This document shows, piece after piece, positions 35,780 to 49,500 of a stretch of 64,000 nt of DNA; positions within the stretch are counted from its first letter, which is position 1, and each line of letters starts with the position of its first letter. The position numbers were made by a program, and so were the translations under genes. The stretch is from contig JAFEUB010001215.1 of assembly GCA_024529925.1 (NCBI GenBank), positions 434,001 to 498,000 of the forward strand, read 5' to 3'. Source of the DNA: Ophthalmolycus amberensis (lineage: Eukaryota > Chordata > Actinopteri > Perciformes > Zoarcidae). The notes beneath the pieces are model-generated. The model was not told where the DNA came from. It did not search any database and saw nothing but the letters and a program-made list of their open reading frames with translations.

Positions 35780-36244
35780 TATGTAGCCAGACCCAGACAT
35801 AAACTATACATCAAGCTAGTTGATATCTGTCACATATTTAACTTGACAGACAATCTGTTGAACTTGAAGATCTGAAGACTGAACTCCTGAACTGTTTTTT
35901 TGATTGGTGGAGAAAGTATTTTGAGTATTTTAAATACTAAATTACTCCACTCTAAAGTATTTTGTTACAAATTACATTCGATATTTTTATCGGCCCTATC
36001 AAATACAAATTACAAAATACTCAAAGTAATTGAAATACGTATTTCAAATACAAGTAATAGAAATACTGTCCATCTCTGGCTGTAACTCTACAACACTGTG
36101 ACAGGATTGTTCATGTGCATTCACTTGCATGATGCAGCTCACTCTACCTCGTGCAGCAGCTTCCCTTTATGTGTACTTTCTATGTGTGTGGAATTAAAAA
36201 GTGACGGATAAAAATGACTTTTTACTCTCCGATATACAAGCACA

Positions 36245-36248
<4 letters not shown>

Positions 36249-36291
<43 letters not shown>
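36249..36291. repeat. (CA)n microsatellite
   Basis: About 21 perfect CA units in the intron before the D-type fibulin exons. Confidence 0.95.
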
Positions 36292-36292
<1 letters not shown>

Positions 36293-37455
36293 GGCAATGG
36301 TTTCTGCCACTACTCTAGCACTTCCTCCGCTGTGGTCATTTCTAATGTTTTCCTATGATCTGTTCCAAGCGGCCTCACCGTAGGATCAAACAGGCCTCGC
36401 CTTAGCGGACAGAAAGAAAAATAAGCGTGGCACTTATTTATGGGCACCTGGGGCTCAGCCAGCATGGGGGCTCAATTAGTGGTGGAGCAGCATTGCAGCT
36501 CACATGATGGATAGTGCTTTTAGTGTTGGTATTGGGTGGTTATCAGTTGATTTGCTGTAAATGATACCAAAAGGCCAGTAGCTGTGTTGGTCAGCTGGAT
36601 AAATGCAGCCAGACAAATTTTCCACTGTTCCATTTCCCTCCTGGTGGTTTTTGGGGGTTTAATGCATAGCGCTGATTGAAATTAAATATATGAGGTAATT
36701 ATGCTCTTAAATCTTTGTATCATATAACCACCCACTTTTCAAATGCTAAGTTGATTATTTCAAATATATAAAAATTTGGAAATGCTGTATGTAAAGATAG
36801 TCGTATCTGTATGTGTCTTATTTTGGAGAGACACTATCGTTTGGAAATGCAATTATGCTTATTCCGCTGCAGATTCTGTCAAAGCTGTGGGTTTTTTGTC
36901 CACCATGCACTTCGGTGTGATGTCATTGATCACATCAAATGACATTCGGTCCTACTTACCCTCTCCTGGTTTACAATCCCGTCTTCCCTTCGTGGCATGA
37001 ACACCACACAATCATGTCTGTGGCTTTGGACTCACCTGCTTGCTGCTAATTTCATGGCTCTGCTCCCTTTGCAGTTTTCAAGTTCATATATTGAAAGTGC
37101 TGATGTCTTCATGTCGGGGAGCCCCACAAACTTGATATTAGGTTCAGGGATCGGGGTTTGGCCTCCTTGTTAAGGCACCCTGTCGTTGGTTAACCATAGA
37201 GGTCTATGGTAGCTATTCAGGTGTTGCCAGGTTCTCCTGGCTCAACTCAGCCGTCAGGCTGTGGTCAACGTTTTTTTCTAATGAATACTGTTGTCTCCTG
37301 TGTAGGTTAAAGTTGTGAGAAACCCACACTTCTCCTTTTGTGTGCATTCCTCTTTCCTTGGCACATATGTTATACATCTCCATGTCCTCCCCGTTTTCTT
37401 CATCTTTCCATCTTGCCTGCTAATCTTCACTTCTGTTTTTCTTTTTCCGATCCAG

Positions 37456-38599
37456 AAAAGATGCTTCAGGCAATGGGCGTTGTGTTAAGGCCTGCCAACC
37501 GAACAACGTCGGCTGCCGTCTCTCTCCCATCCACTTCCTCTCCCACATCTCCATCTCTCTGCCAAGCTTCAGAGACTTCTGTGGACCACAAGGTAAGACA
37601 AGGTGGACGTACAGCAAGGCCTTAGTATGTGGAACCTCGATGTTATAATTGCACATGATCGTGTGCATGACGACCTATGGTGCATGAATATGTTGTAGTA
37701 GCCCGTATCATATGATTTGGTTGATTCCCATAGTCCTTGATGGGGAATAACTTTTAATTGGTTGTAATAATGGAGTAAAAATTACCTTGAGCAAAAGTTT
37801 GTGGACCTGGCAGATTCAACTTTAGTTAGATCACTGTGTCTGTAGTGAGCTATCACATTTGACACCTTCACAGTTCTATTAAAATGTATTTTGTGTCAAG
37901 GTTTCCAAGGGGAGCCTACATTCAACATTCAAAGTAAATCCAACATGAATCTTGAATGCAATTATTTACATAAAATATTCATGTTCAGTGTTTATTCTGA
38001 TCACAGTTTTTAGCCTGGGGCGGAAAGGGTTAACTCGGTAGCTTCAAATTTGCAGCCTTATTGAAATTCAACTTTCCGTCCACCAACCTGACACAGCGCA
38101 TACGACTCAATTACTTGTGATATTATTTGAAGGACTAAATGCACTCTGTGGTTCGCTACTATCAGACTAATACAAACTTTAAAACAATTCTTCCAACAGA
38201 AATAGTTTTCCTGCAGACAGTTGCAGCGGCTAACCCTGTTCCTGTACCCGGTGCCACCGGTTTACTTTAACATCCTGGTTACAGATGACCAGTTCTCTTT
38301 TGATGTGATTAGTCGTTCCCACCAGGGCATGCTCGTGGGTAAGTGGAGAGAGCAGGCTGAACCAGGCAGTCAATCCTTTATGAAAGCCTTTATTGAATAG
38401 ATACAGATGATTGCGTGTACTCATAAGTCTCCAAAAATTGAGTCTTTTTCTTCTTTTAGTTGTGGTTCGTCAGGTGAAACCTATCTTTGGCCCCAGGGAC
38501 CTTGAGTTGCAGGTGGCTATGAACTATTTCAAGTCAGGGGTTGTTTCCAAACGCAACACTTTCATCATCCAGGTCTTCATCTCTGAGTTCTGGTTCTGA
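37456..38599 (+). CDS. fbln1: Fibulin-1D-type alternative 3' exons
   Basis: Exons 37456-37592, about 38217-38338 and 38460-38599 (stop 38597-38599). The first continues from exon 13 in frame and codes GRCVKACQPNNVGC and ISLPSFRDFCGP, matching human fibulin-1D (RCIKSCRPNDVTC; ISLPTFREF). The last codes VVRQVKPIFGP, SGVVSKRN and the end VFISEFWF, matching human ...IFVSEYWF. These exons are the alternative to the C-type exon at 32729. The join between the first two is out of phase if the strong donor at 37593 (GTAAGA) is used: the frame then meets a stop. It is in phase only with a weaker donor 10 bases downstream (37603, GTGGAC). The protein is more divergent from human than expected for fbln1, which suggests a fast-evolving duplicate, or decay of this isoform. 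Confidence 0.75.
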
Positions 38600-40760
38600 G
38601 CTTATGAATTGAACGATATTAACTTTATACAGCACATAACCTGGCAAACGTTTTGAATATCTGGAGTCGCCCCACTTGCTGAACATTTAAAACCACTGTG
38701 TGTGCAAGATAAGATAAATCATTGGATTTGGTCAATTTGCGAGTGTTTTTAGTTATAAAGTTACGGAAAAAAGTTACAGAATCAGTTTCAGGTATTTATA
38801 ATTGTACAGATGAAACACGAACACGTTTACAAATGATGTATCTGTGAGGCTGTACTCAGGTACAGTGGTGCTTTAAGTTACACGTTTTCATGTGTGATGT
38901 AGTATGATGTATTTTAATGTTACAAATGTCAGCATGCTAACATGCTTGCAGTGACAATGCAAACATGCTAATGTTTAGCAGGTATAATACCATGAGAACC
39001 CTTTTAGTTTGGTGTGTTAGCATGCTAACATTTGCTAATTAGCCCTGAACATAACGCACAGGTGAGGTCATCAGTGTTTGGTCATAAACCAAAGTATTGG
39101 ACAAAAAGAAAAGTTGACCTGATGGTGGCATTAGATAAAAAAGAAGTCTCCAAAGTATTAGGATACGTTCTGCGTAAACCATAAATGTCTATTATTGCCA
39201 GTCTATTTGACAGTTGTTGAGATGTTTCAGTTGGGGTGGACCGACCAACCCTAAGAATTCACAGAGCCACGTCGCTAACATGGATAAAAAGTTATTTTTT
39301 ATGCAACAAAATAGACTTGTCCCTCACTTGATACCTCTATCCCAGATGTGTTGAAAGTTACATCCCTTTTATAAGAGTGGAATATATTGATGTTATGGAT
39401 TAACAGGGTGCTTTGATCTCCTTAACCACTTTACCAGTTTAACTCGAATTTCAGACTTTGTTGTCACGAGTGCCATTATGATAGACCATTGGCTGACCTG
39501 TGGAACTGTTTAATATTTGCTCCATTTCATCTGCATTGAGAGACCAGATGTGACATGCTTCATTTGATAATACAATGCTTCATCTATGGACTTGCTTTCG
39601 ACATTGATTGTGTACCATCAGAATAAGCGGCCATCTGTGAATAATAATCCTCTGTGCGGTTAATCGTGTTCATGTTTTTCACTGAGAAGAGCTTGATCCT
39701 CTGCCGCTGCAGACTAAACCAACTGTCCTCTAGTTAGCATAACTGAGGTTCCCAGAATAACAAAAAAATAAATGATAGTATGTCCTGTTTTTCCTGTAAT
39801 TCAAATCTGGTATGGTCTGATTTCCCATCACAACCATACCACTCCCAGTTTGCGAGGATATTTACAATTATTCAACTTAGAAGAATGAATTATGGGAATC
39901 CTTTACTGGGAATGTTTGGATCTTCGAATACCTCATTTTAAAGCTGACAAATTGCTTGAGGTGGATAGCTCTCACTATCCATAATCAACCCTCTTTCCAC
40001 ATTGATCTGCCTTTCACCACTGCTGTGCTGTGCCTGGCCAGTGAAAACACAGGGGACAACCACGCAGAGGTAACTCCTATAATCTAAAATTCGCCACTTT
40101 ATATGGAAATCCCAAAAGGCTAGTACTGTGGCTTTGCTGTTGCAGCTGCAACCATTGTCCCACAACTCTCAATGAATTGATCTTCTGACCTGTAATCATT
40201 GCGTTACGTGAATGGATTTCATATGCGAGTGCAGCTGCAGCTGACAGTCTGTACAGAACTTCTATCTCAGAAATGATTGGATGTTATATTGTGGGTATGT
40301 CTAAGTACACAATAATACATGTAATGGGCGCTGCCTAATTGCCCAAATAACACTTTCAAACACTTTATCTTCGAGTCATGTTGGATGTCGTCTGTGCATG
40401 AGGACAAATCTCAACAGACTATTAAATAAATTGCGTTTTTTTTAGCCAGAAAGAACTGAAAAGCTACTGATGCTCGAGGAGAACAGGCGCCAGCCAAAGG
40501 GATTGTTTATATAACATAAAGTGTAGATATATGGAGACAGAAAGAAGCTTCTTATCACTCTAGTTTCTCTCAATAAATTACTATAACTCCAACATCAACC
40601 AAGATTTTAATATCATCTTTTTTCAGAGGTCTCTCTTTTGTCTCTTTCTGTACTTTTGACACAGACAAATGACATGCATCCCCGTGCATCGCTCCAAGTG
40701 ACTTGTGTGTGAAAACAGCAGCCAGCACGTGCTCTGACTCCGCCTTCGCCCTGGATTTAA
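38600..40760. other. Intergenic region, fibulin to atxn10
   Basis: No coding exon is recognised. A dispersed repeat with CAGCATGCTAACATGCT and GTTAGCATGCTAACA motifs lies at about 38925-39250, in the opposite orientation to its relative in fibulin intron 6. The rest holds no clear element, and the right end leads into the atxn10 promoter. Confidence 0.6.
38925..39250. repeat. Dispersed repeat, relative of the cassette B intron-6 repeat
   Basis: Shares the GTTAGCATGCTAACAT palindromes and the GACAGTTGTTGAGATGTTTCAG segment (complement of the one near 25170-25200). Ends were not resolved. Confidence 0.5.
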
Positions 40761-40793
40761 CCAATAGCGTGCAGCAGAGAGTTATCCGGAAGT
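40761..40793 (+). promoter_or_regulatory. atxn10 core promoter elements: CCAAT box and ETS site
   Basis: CCAAT at 40761-40765 and CCGGAAGT at 40786-40793 lie 69 and 37 bases before the atxn10 start codon. NF-Y plus ETS/GABP sites without a TATA box are typical of broadly expressed vertebrate genes. Confidence 0.55.
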
Positions 40794-40829
40794 CTCGCCC
40801 AAACGAATTAGCCAAGCAGACAGGGAAGC

Positions 40830-43800
40830 ATGGCAGCTTCCACCGACAGCGACTTGGACATCTCGGCGTCTATCGCCGGCATCTTGAGTGAAGAACACTC
40901 CCCTGAACACTTGCAGGTTTTAAAAAAATTCACGGCTGCATTACGGGACAAGGAATACAGGTGCGGACAAAGGAATGTTTCTGCCTTTTTGGGAGGAAAC
41001 GGAGGGTGTTAGCTTACCGGCTAAGCTATCCTGTTGATACATTAGTCGGGCGTAACGGGTCCATTGGCTACTATTACTCAGGCCTGTTTATTGTCCTCTG
41101 TGTGTATAAACAGAAAGGTGGAAGTTCATTAATTATAATAAAATAGCGCTTTAAAAGGGTACTCAAAGGCACTTTACATGGTAAAAACAAACAAAAGCAA
41201 TTACAATACAAGCAAAAAGGATGTCATAACAGCAAGGAACAAAATCCATACATAACTAGCATCACAGGTTAAAACCGGATCTAAATAGATTAATCTGCAG
41301 ATCTCCAATAAAGCCTTGTTCGTTATACTGACTTAATTATTTCAGCTGTTGCAAAAGACGACTGTCCCATCTTTCTGTGAATTCAGTCATTTCGAGTCCA
41401 CAGAAAAAGCACAGGTGTAACTAATTACTAATGATGGCGCAATACCGCCAAGTATTACATTGCAAACAGACAAAAACAGAGCTGTTCCTCCTAAGTTTCA
41501 CTCTACATTTTCCTTGGGTACCACTGCAGTAAAGTACCTGTCCCTCCTGTTTTATTGTTGGTCAACTCTTTCTGCTCCCAGGGATGCTGTGGAGGAGGAG
41601 GCGTTCTCCAGTCTTCTGAAGGTCTTGTCCCGACTGCGTGATGAGCTTCTGGCTGTCAGCTGTGATGACCAGGACCTGCGGTCTGTGGCCCTGCAGCTGA
41701 CCGCTGAGTGCTTCAGGGCTCAGAGGAACGCCTGTGTCCAGAGTACCCGCAACCAGAGTCTGCTCAGGTAATGGGATCAGTAGCTTGGATAGCATGAGAC
41801 AGATGTAGGGACATCGCAAACTGTGTGGATGAATCAACACCTGTTTGAGACACAGTCTCAACAACAATTCAACTTTGTATAATGCAGAATTGTATTAGAT
41901 TGCATTGTACTGTATGTGTCCATGTGCACCTTCTTTGACTAAATGAACATGCAAGGAAACGATTAAATATACGCACTGATATATAATTCTCTTTTTCCTC
42001 AAGGGAGCTTGGTTTCATCGATGTATCCCTGAAACACATGAGCTTCCTCCAGACCACAGAGAGCAGAGATGGCATATTTGAACGTAAGTCTAAAATTCGG
42101 TAATTCTAATAAAATGATTCGATTTTAGGCTAACCTTTTGATACTGAACTTAAAAAAACATTTAAATCATTCTCCGTGTCCCCAGCTCTTCGTTGTGGGA
42201 TCCAGTTCCTCGGTAACATGTCGGTCGGAAACCAAACGTGTAAAGATGACATTTGGCAGCAGAGCTTTCCAAATCTTCTCCTGTAAGTTTTGTGTTTTAC
42301 CACACTCAGCAACACCGTTACATACAATTGTTATAATTCACACTGTTTATCGAGCATCCTGGTGGTTCATTGGGCAACAACTAGCCTAGACTTAATACAT
42401 ATCATCCACATATCTGCCTCTTTCACCGCATTAAGCCCGTCACTGTTTACACTAATGCACAGTCTGTACCAGTATTTATACTATTATATAAATAGTATTT
42501 ATTTGTCCTCAAACATGTGTGAACAGGCAGCTGCTCAGCGTTGATGATGCGAAGGCGGTAAGCTATGCCTCTATGGTACTCCACACGTGTCTGGATGAAG
42601 CCAAGGTGGAAGAACTTTCTGATCCACAGAACATCCACCTGGCACTCAAGGTGATGGAGCTCTGTAGGACCCAGCCTGACCTGGACTGGACGTAAGAGTG
42701 TGTGTCTGTGTTGGTGTGTGTCAAGCAATTGTTAGTTTATATGTCGAAAGAGCTAACAGTTTATGTATCGTACCAAGAAATGACCAACTATTATCTCTGC
42801 TTGTTGTTGGTGAAGTTTTGATTTGGTATTTATTGATTTACAGGGTTCTCATTGCCACCCAGTATTTCCTCAAGTCTTCAGCTCTGGTGGAGAGCATGTA
42901 CTCTGGGATGTCACACCATGAAAGGTACTTTACTTGATACAGTGACAGGCAGTAAATGTCGCTATAGACCAATCGGCCTCCTCAAATTACACAGAAACTG
43001 ATCTTATAATAAACACCGCCCCAGCAAAACCTCTAATAAATGACTTTTAATAACAAGTTGTATGCAAGTTGATGAAAAGCTAATACTACCTAGTACACAT
43101 AGAGAATACTGATATCTAATACTAAAAGGTAAATGGATGTTTCATAGAGGTGTGTGTGTTTCAGAGTTACTCTATTAGAGCTGCTCTCTGCCCAGCTACA
43201 AGAGGAGGGCTCGGAGGAGTGTGGCATCCCTTCCAACGTGGCTCGCTTCCTGGCAGCTTCCTTCCAGGAAGGTTGTGGGGCTGTGCTGACACTCGCCACC
43301 GGCTCTGCTTCCAGTGATGAGGTACAGATAGTAAACCTGACTGATGCATGTAAACACAGAGAAGTGCCTCATGAAGTGCGTGACACGTGTGTAAACATTT
43401 AGAGAGCGTTTTTCCAGTTTTAGTTTTCTATTTTCTCACTGACGTTATCTCACATCCAACATCCTATCCCCATGTGACCAACACCTTGTTGTAATCCTCT
43501 GTAGGTCCTGCAGGAGGCGCTGACGGTGATTAGTCTGCTGGACGTGCTGTGTGAGATGACCTCAGACCACAGGCAGTTCATGTTCCTGCAGGACCATCCT
43601 GACCTTCTAGGGACTACTGTTGGTAAATGAAAACAAACACTCACACAACCTCTCTGACCGGATCCACAGCGTGAGTTTGTGAGTCCATTTTGGCCGTCTT
43701 AGGGTAAATATGTCATCTGTACACCGTAGACGCTCCTTGAAATAGTGAAAGAACCAGATCCGTCATCAAATCACCCACAGAAAACAAATCAACACACAAC

Positions 43801-46593
43801 CATGCCTCATGTTGACAAGCAATAAACACATAGCAAATAAGACTGACACAAATCGCTTTATTGGTTACTAAAACACCATGTCTTGTTTACATTTGTTGGG
43901 AAATTTAAATCCATACATTAAATAATAAGCTGTAACAGCTTGAATTTGAGATTGGGGTGGATTAAATGTCTTGTTTGTACGTCTCACACTCTTGTGTGCT
44001 CTCTCTCTGCAGAGCTCCTGCGGCAGGTGCATGATATAGGGAAGGCCAGTAAGAACATCTTCAGTGCTGCTCAGAGCTTCTCCTTCACTGGAGAAGGAGA
44101 CCCTGCCTCCCAATCTCCTGTCATCAGCTTCAAGGCCCACCTCATCAGGCTGATAGGAAACCTCTGTTACAGCAATACCGACAACCAGAACAAGGTTTGG
44201 ATTGAATGGATGGATGGATGGCGGAAAGGACAGAAAAAGGGTGCTTCAGTCTTAACACAATGGGGTCAAAGGTCAAAGAGCGAGTGAGAGGCTCCCCTGG
44301 TCTTACTTCAACAGACCGATCTTCAATAAATGTGCATGTTTACAATGCAGGTTCTAGTAATGGGCTGCAGTGTCAAACCACAGGATCTCGTGAGGACCCG
44401 AGGACTGGAAATGAGTGCAATGACTGCGAGCTTAGGAGTTCTTTCAACACAATTACTCGGTTTTGGACTGAAATGTGAAACATTTCCTCCCTCGCTTTGG
44501 TGATGTTATCGGTTTCCCTCCATCGCCATCTGTCAGCATCTCACTATTAACAGAAAGCACAGACAGATAATACCGCGGGGTGCGGAGGAGTTGGCCTCTC
44601 TCTGTGGCACATTATAGACTCCGTTCTCCTTAATAGAAGCAGATCAGTGGAATGCTTGTGGGATGGCCACCCTCAGTTGGCCTCTCCAAATTATTTATGG
44701 ATGCTGATCTGTGGTCTGTCAGTGGTCTGAAATCACCCCGTATCTGTTTCCAGTAAGATCTCTTCCAGTAAACCAAATGTCGTTCTGTTCACCTTTGGGA
44801 GAGATTGCAATTTAAGATGCATGCAAAGCGTTTTACGGCGTGTACCGGACAGAAGTCAGGGCCCGGCCGCTTGTTATTCATCTCGTTATGGGTTTGGACG
44901 TAGTGTGAGCAACTTCAGAAAATCAGACCTGGGTGCTCGTAATGGTCAGCGACTTTGTTTCCTCAACAGTTTTAAATGACTTTTCTGAAAGTCAGCATTT
45001 TGTCTCGTTTCTGGAGCTCCCACCAGTATGTTTGGAGGGTAACCACAACGGCAAAGGAAAAGCAACAGCAAGCACAGACAAGAATTAAGCCTATAGAATC
45101 AGACGCATGATGCAAAGCAGATCGCCCTGTTGTGACGGCCTTAGACTAACCCACAACCACACTGCTGCTGCTGCGTGCATGCGAGGCTCTGCTAAGGACA
45201 TGCACACTTATTCCTGTTTTTTCCACATTCAGTTTTTCATAGATGTGATTTCAGGTTTTGTATTAAATTGTGGAGAACTATTTGAAAGATGTTCATTGAT
45301 GCCAAACATTGAAAGTGAATGTTTCCTCAGGTGAGAGATCTGGAAGGCATCCCCCTCATCCTGGACAACTGCAACATGGACAGCAACAACCCATGTATCC
45401 TTTGTGAAGGTGATGGAAATAGTGTTCATCTCAAATCATTGTTCATATTTATGTCCAGAAGTTATTTTAGTCTTTGTGTATCTTATCCCGTCACTTTAAG
45501 AATTGGATTTGGCATGCTTGCAGGCTGGTGGGTTTGCAACCAAACACAAGTGTTGTATTAAGCTTTGATTACGACAGTGTGTGTGTGGACCGGCCGTGAC
45601 ATTTTCACACAGCGGTCACCGTCACACACCGGTCACACAGTGCTCAATAGGTCTTTGCTCGCAGCTGGTTAACAGCGTCAACTGATCAGAAAGTTAAGCC
45701 AGGTCTTTGGTAACCATTCAGACTTTATTTGTGCTGTTGCATTAGATTGCACCGGTCTATCTAACGCGGTGATGACTGTAGGGGAGGGAGTGTGTATATG
45801 ATGAGCTTTTAGTGCCCTTTCTCACAACCACAGGCTTTGAGAACGAGCCAAATTCTGTTTTACTGAGTCGTCATCTCCTGCTCCCGCTGGACATCCTGCT
45901 CCCAGTTGGTATTAGCTGGCTAAAGCTGGGGCAGCGTGCCAGATTGTCATTTATCCAGGGCAATAGTTTGAGCCCTGTCCCTTTGTCCCCGTGGCCCTCT
46001 CCCACTTCCACACATACAATCAAGGTGTCAGCATTTGTTTCTGTTCAGAAAAAGACTGTCAAAGAAACAAAAATGTTTATGCGGGAAACTTGAGAGGGGC
46101 GCGCTGAGAATGTTTTGTATCACAAATTTAACTTGTCTGCTTAACTCTTTTGTTTGTTGGGCTCTCTGCGTACTTGGCGACCTGAGGCGAATACCAGGCA
46201 CTTATGAGTCTGACATTGAAAACGTCTGGCCTGTGTTAGCATGTGACATTGTTAACCTTTTATATATCTATCTTTCTTTTGACGTCTGCATTTATTCATG
46301 AAATGCATCTTCCCTTACAACTGCTTTTTAGAAAAATGCTAAAAAATACCAGAACGAACTCCGGTGCGTTTCATTCTGTCGTTGCCGTCCTTAACCAGAG
46401 ACCTCTAGTTATCAGCCAGTGGGCCATCTTTACCATCAGGAACCTCCTAGAACACAACACGCAGAACCAGGAGCAGATCGCCGCCCTGGAACGCCGCGGC
46501 ACCGCCGACTACTCGGCACTCAGGGAGTTAGGCTTCCTGGTGGAGGAGCGAGATGGAAGCTTGCTGCTCAAAACTGTGAGGAAAGACTCTTGA
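40830..46593 (+). CDS. atxn10: Ataxin-10
   Basis: Eleven exons: 40830-40960, 41582-41767, 42004-42083, 42186-42282, 42527-42691, 42844-42924, 43165-43321, 43505-43622, 44013-44194, 45331-45394 and 46409-46593. They sum to 1446 bases, 481 aa (human 475). Ataxin-10 is a mainly cytoplasmic armadillo-like repeat protein needed for neuron survival, neurite growth and cell division. Matching segments include LTAECFRAQRNAC (human LITECFRCLRNAC), RCGIQFLGN, LLDVLCEMT, FKAHLIRLIGNLCY, LEGIPLILDNCNMD and WAIFTIRNLLEHNTQNQ. All junctions are GT-AG and keep the frame. In human, ATTCT repeat expansion in intron 9 causes spinocerebellar ataxia 10; the matching introns here (44195-45330 and 45395-46408) hold no ATTCT array. 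The order fbln1-atxn10-wnt7b and the strands match human 22q13. Confidence 0.95.
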
Positions 46594-49500
46594 AAAGGCC
46601 TCAGAGGAGCAGCCAGGAGAGAGGGGGCGCTCGACCCACAAGCAGGTTTTCATGTGAAGTATTTGTTTAGAAAGGAGTACACTCCAGTACTCTTCTAGTG
46701 CTACAAGCCTCATTAATGTTACCTAATACTTAAGCTTCATCTGTGGGTGGATTACCTCTCCACTACTAAACATACATACATTTGGTGCCTGTCCGGAATA
46801 AGTGACTGCCGATAGATTAGGAAGAACAACGCTTTAGGAGTTTATTTAATCAGAGAAGTATGCATAAATGACTTTTCTACCTTTTTAGCAATGCTGCCGC
46901 TCTTGCCCAGATGAGATTTGAGGTATTCTTGAAACACAAAAGGCCGATGGGGTCCCCCTGGCGTAAAAGCAGAGGTCAAGACATTGGGAGCTCTTCTTTT
47001 GTCTTGACCCGAGTCTGGGAAATGAAGAGTTTGGGAGAGGCGAGCGCATGCTGGTTCCTTTGGCCGGTCGGATGCTTTGTGGTATAATCCAAAGACAAAG
47101 GGCTCCACGGTGTCCGGACTTTTCACTTCTCACAGACACTGATGCTACCAGCAGGGGTTGGGGTTTAATCCCGGGCCCATAGTGACTTCTGCACTAACCG
47201 CAAAAACAGAGAATGACCAAAACATGATGTAATCAACCCCCTCACCGCCTTCGCTACTTAAATAGTGCTTTCGTTGCCAGAGGGACGTTCGAACACTTCA
47301 AACTATTTCTCTAAACAGGCATGACTTTCATATTCTAATCTAAGAACGTCCGAGTGCAAAATGCAATACTGAAGCTAATAATAACCGAAGCTATGCATGT
47401 TTTGTAATTCAAAAACAATGCTCAGTATACAGCATGCGCTTGTCACTGTGTCTCTGCTTCTTGTATTAAGGCTATAACAGTAATGAGTTTCATACTCAAA
47501 CATAGTTAATTTCATCTTATTCCTCATAATCTTCTATTTCCATCCTATTACACATTACTAGATAAATAAGAGATAAGGGCTTATGGCATGCATCATAGAT
47601 CATTAACCATCTTTAAACTCACTACTTTGAGTTTATGTTTTACACCTTCTGAACGGGCTTGTATTTGAGTTTTGCCAGACTCCATAGACTTTCTTAGAGA
47701 TTTAGTGAATGCTGTACTTCCTATCTAGCCGTGTGTGTGTGTGTGTGCGTGTGTGCGTGCTTTTTCTTTTGATCAGATATAGCGATTGTGGTTCAGCAGA
47801 CAATGGATGAGATCACACTAACTGTACGTCCAAAGAGTGATTGAGTGAATGAATTACTGAGTGAGTCGGACCGGAGCCATTAGTTTGCAGAATGACATCG
47901 CTCCCTGCTCCTCCCGTTGCTGGATAAAGCTGAACAGTCCTGACACCTCAACAATGCGGTGCTTTGCTGGCCTGCTCACACCCTGCCCCACCTCTGATTT
48001 TTAATGACAAAATGTATTGGAAACAATCGGCTGGACTCTCCCCTCAATCCGCCGGCATAGTGAAGGGAGCTTATTGCGGTTCCGGTCCCCAGGATTTCAG
48101 ACGGCTAACAAAACAGCTGTTACTCGCGCTCGACTGGCTGGCTGCAATGCTTTTCAGCCCCACAGGAAAGAAGGCTGCGCGAGTCAGCCGGGCTGAATGA
48201 GGTGGCATGGCCGCCCGGTCACCTCCTAACACATTAGCGCACACCAGTCGAGGCCACAAGTTCTTGTGTTGCCCATATCAGCGTTTTACACCACAGGCCT
48301 CTGCTATATTGTATCTGTGCCTTCTGGTTTGAAAATCGCCGTCAACAAAACTTGGTCGGGGTGTTGAGTATTATTGATGCTTGGGTCAAACAATATGTTT
48401 ATAAAATGCCTAATAAAGTACTGTGTGACAAACCGCTTTTTCTTTTTGGTAATGATTTTAAAGACATGATATAAAACTCAAGAGGCAATAAAAGGAATGC
48501 TCAAATTTTATTGGTAAAAAAGAAAAAGATACAACTGTCCTGTGTTTGTACGGGATGCTGTAACGGAAAAAATGTTAAATATTCCTTAATGCAGACTTTG
48601 ATTTTGCCACAGAACAAATAAACCTAAATTAGCTGAATATGAAGTCGCAACTAGTTGTTCCTAGTTACTGAAACACAAATGTCTTCGTTCTAAAGATGCA
48701 CAACTAGTTGGCTGCTGACGCCTCCAACGTATAATATCTCCTCGCAATTCTACGCATTTACTCAAATACTTAACGGTGGTTTCCACAAAATGTCCTGGAC
48801 TTTCCAAATCACTCGGCTTCTACGAGCTCCGTTGAATTGTGAAGGGTCGTCTCCAGATGGACATTCTGTTCTACTTTGATAAAACACGTGGAGTATTTAC
48901 AATTTAGCAACTTTGATCAAAAGAAAAACAACATAAATCCCAAATAAGTTATAGCTCTCAAATCTGAAATACAATGACATTCGAAAAAACACTTGTAAAT
49001 AGTGACTTTCTGTTCCATCTATAAATGACAAAGTGCCACGTTCCTCATATAAAAATAAACTCTTCAAATTGTTTTGTAAGTTATATAAAGCCTAAATAAA
49101 CATTTCTGAATACATTAAGGGTGCTGTCCAAAAATAGCTCTGAGGCCTTTGATCCTCTCGTACCCCCTTCTGTGTGGTTGGGGCACATGCCATCCACCGG
49201 TCAGGCCTAAACCGCGCTGGAAGGCCTTGTGTAAGCAGAGGCCATCGTGTGGAATTCCACGTCTCTGCCGTTCATGGGAATGTTGGATGCATCCGAACCC
49301 CGATTGCACTTCTATGGCGTTCCAACGAGGCTTACACGCTTTAATCTCAGAACTCAAGAGGCCTCCGAAAACAAAACAATGAACACGGTCGGGATGGAGA
49401 GGGCCGTTCGAAACTGACAAGTTGGATGCTTAAAATAGTTTGGGAGTGTTTTCTGCCTCTTTGGCTCCTGGCGTAACAAAGGGTCTTGTTTTCTGAGAGG

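Larger units (their letters stand above)
33751..36086. mobile_element. hAT-like transposon (non-autonomous) with 8-bp target duplication
   Basis: The element spans 33759-36078, beginning CAGAGATGGGCA and ending in the reverse complement CCATCTCTG. It is flanked on both sides by the identical 8 bases GCTGTAAC (33751-33758 and 36079-36086), the target-duplication length of hAT elements. The subterminal sequence is rich in AAATACA/TGTATTT motifs, as in fish hATs. No transposase frame is visible. It contains a minisatellite, a (TA)n array and a second hAT. It lies in the intron between the C-type and D-type fibulin ends. Confidence 0.9.

Noticed and set aside
44195..46408. ATTCT pentanucleotide array as in human ATXN10 intron 9
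   Set aside because: No ATTCT run is present in either late intron of this gene.
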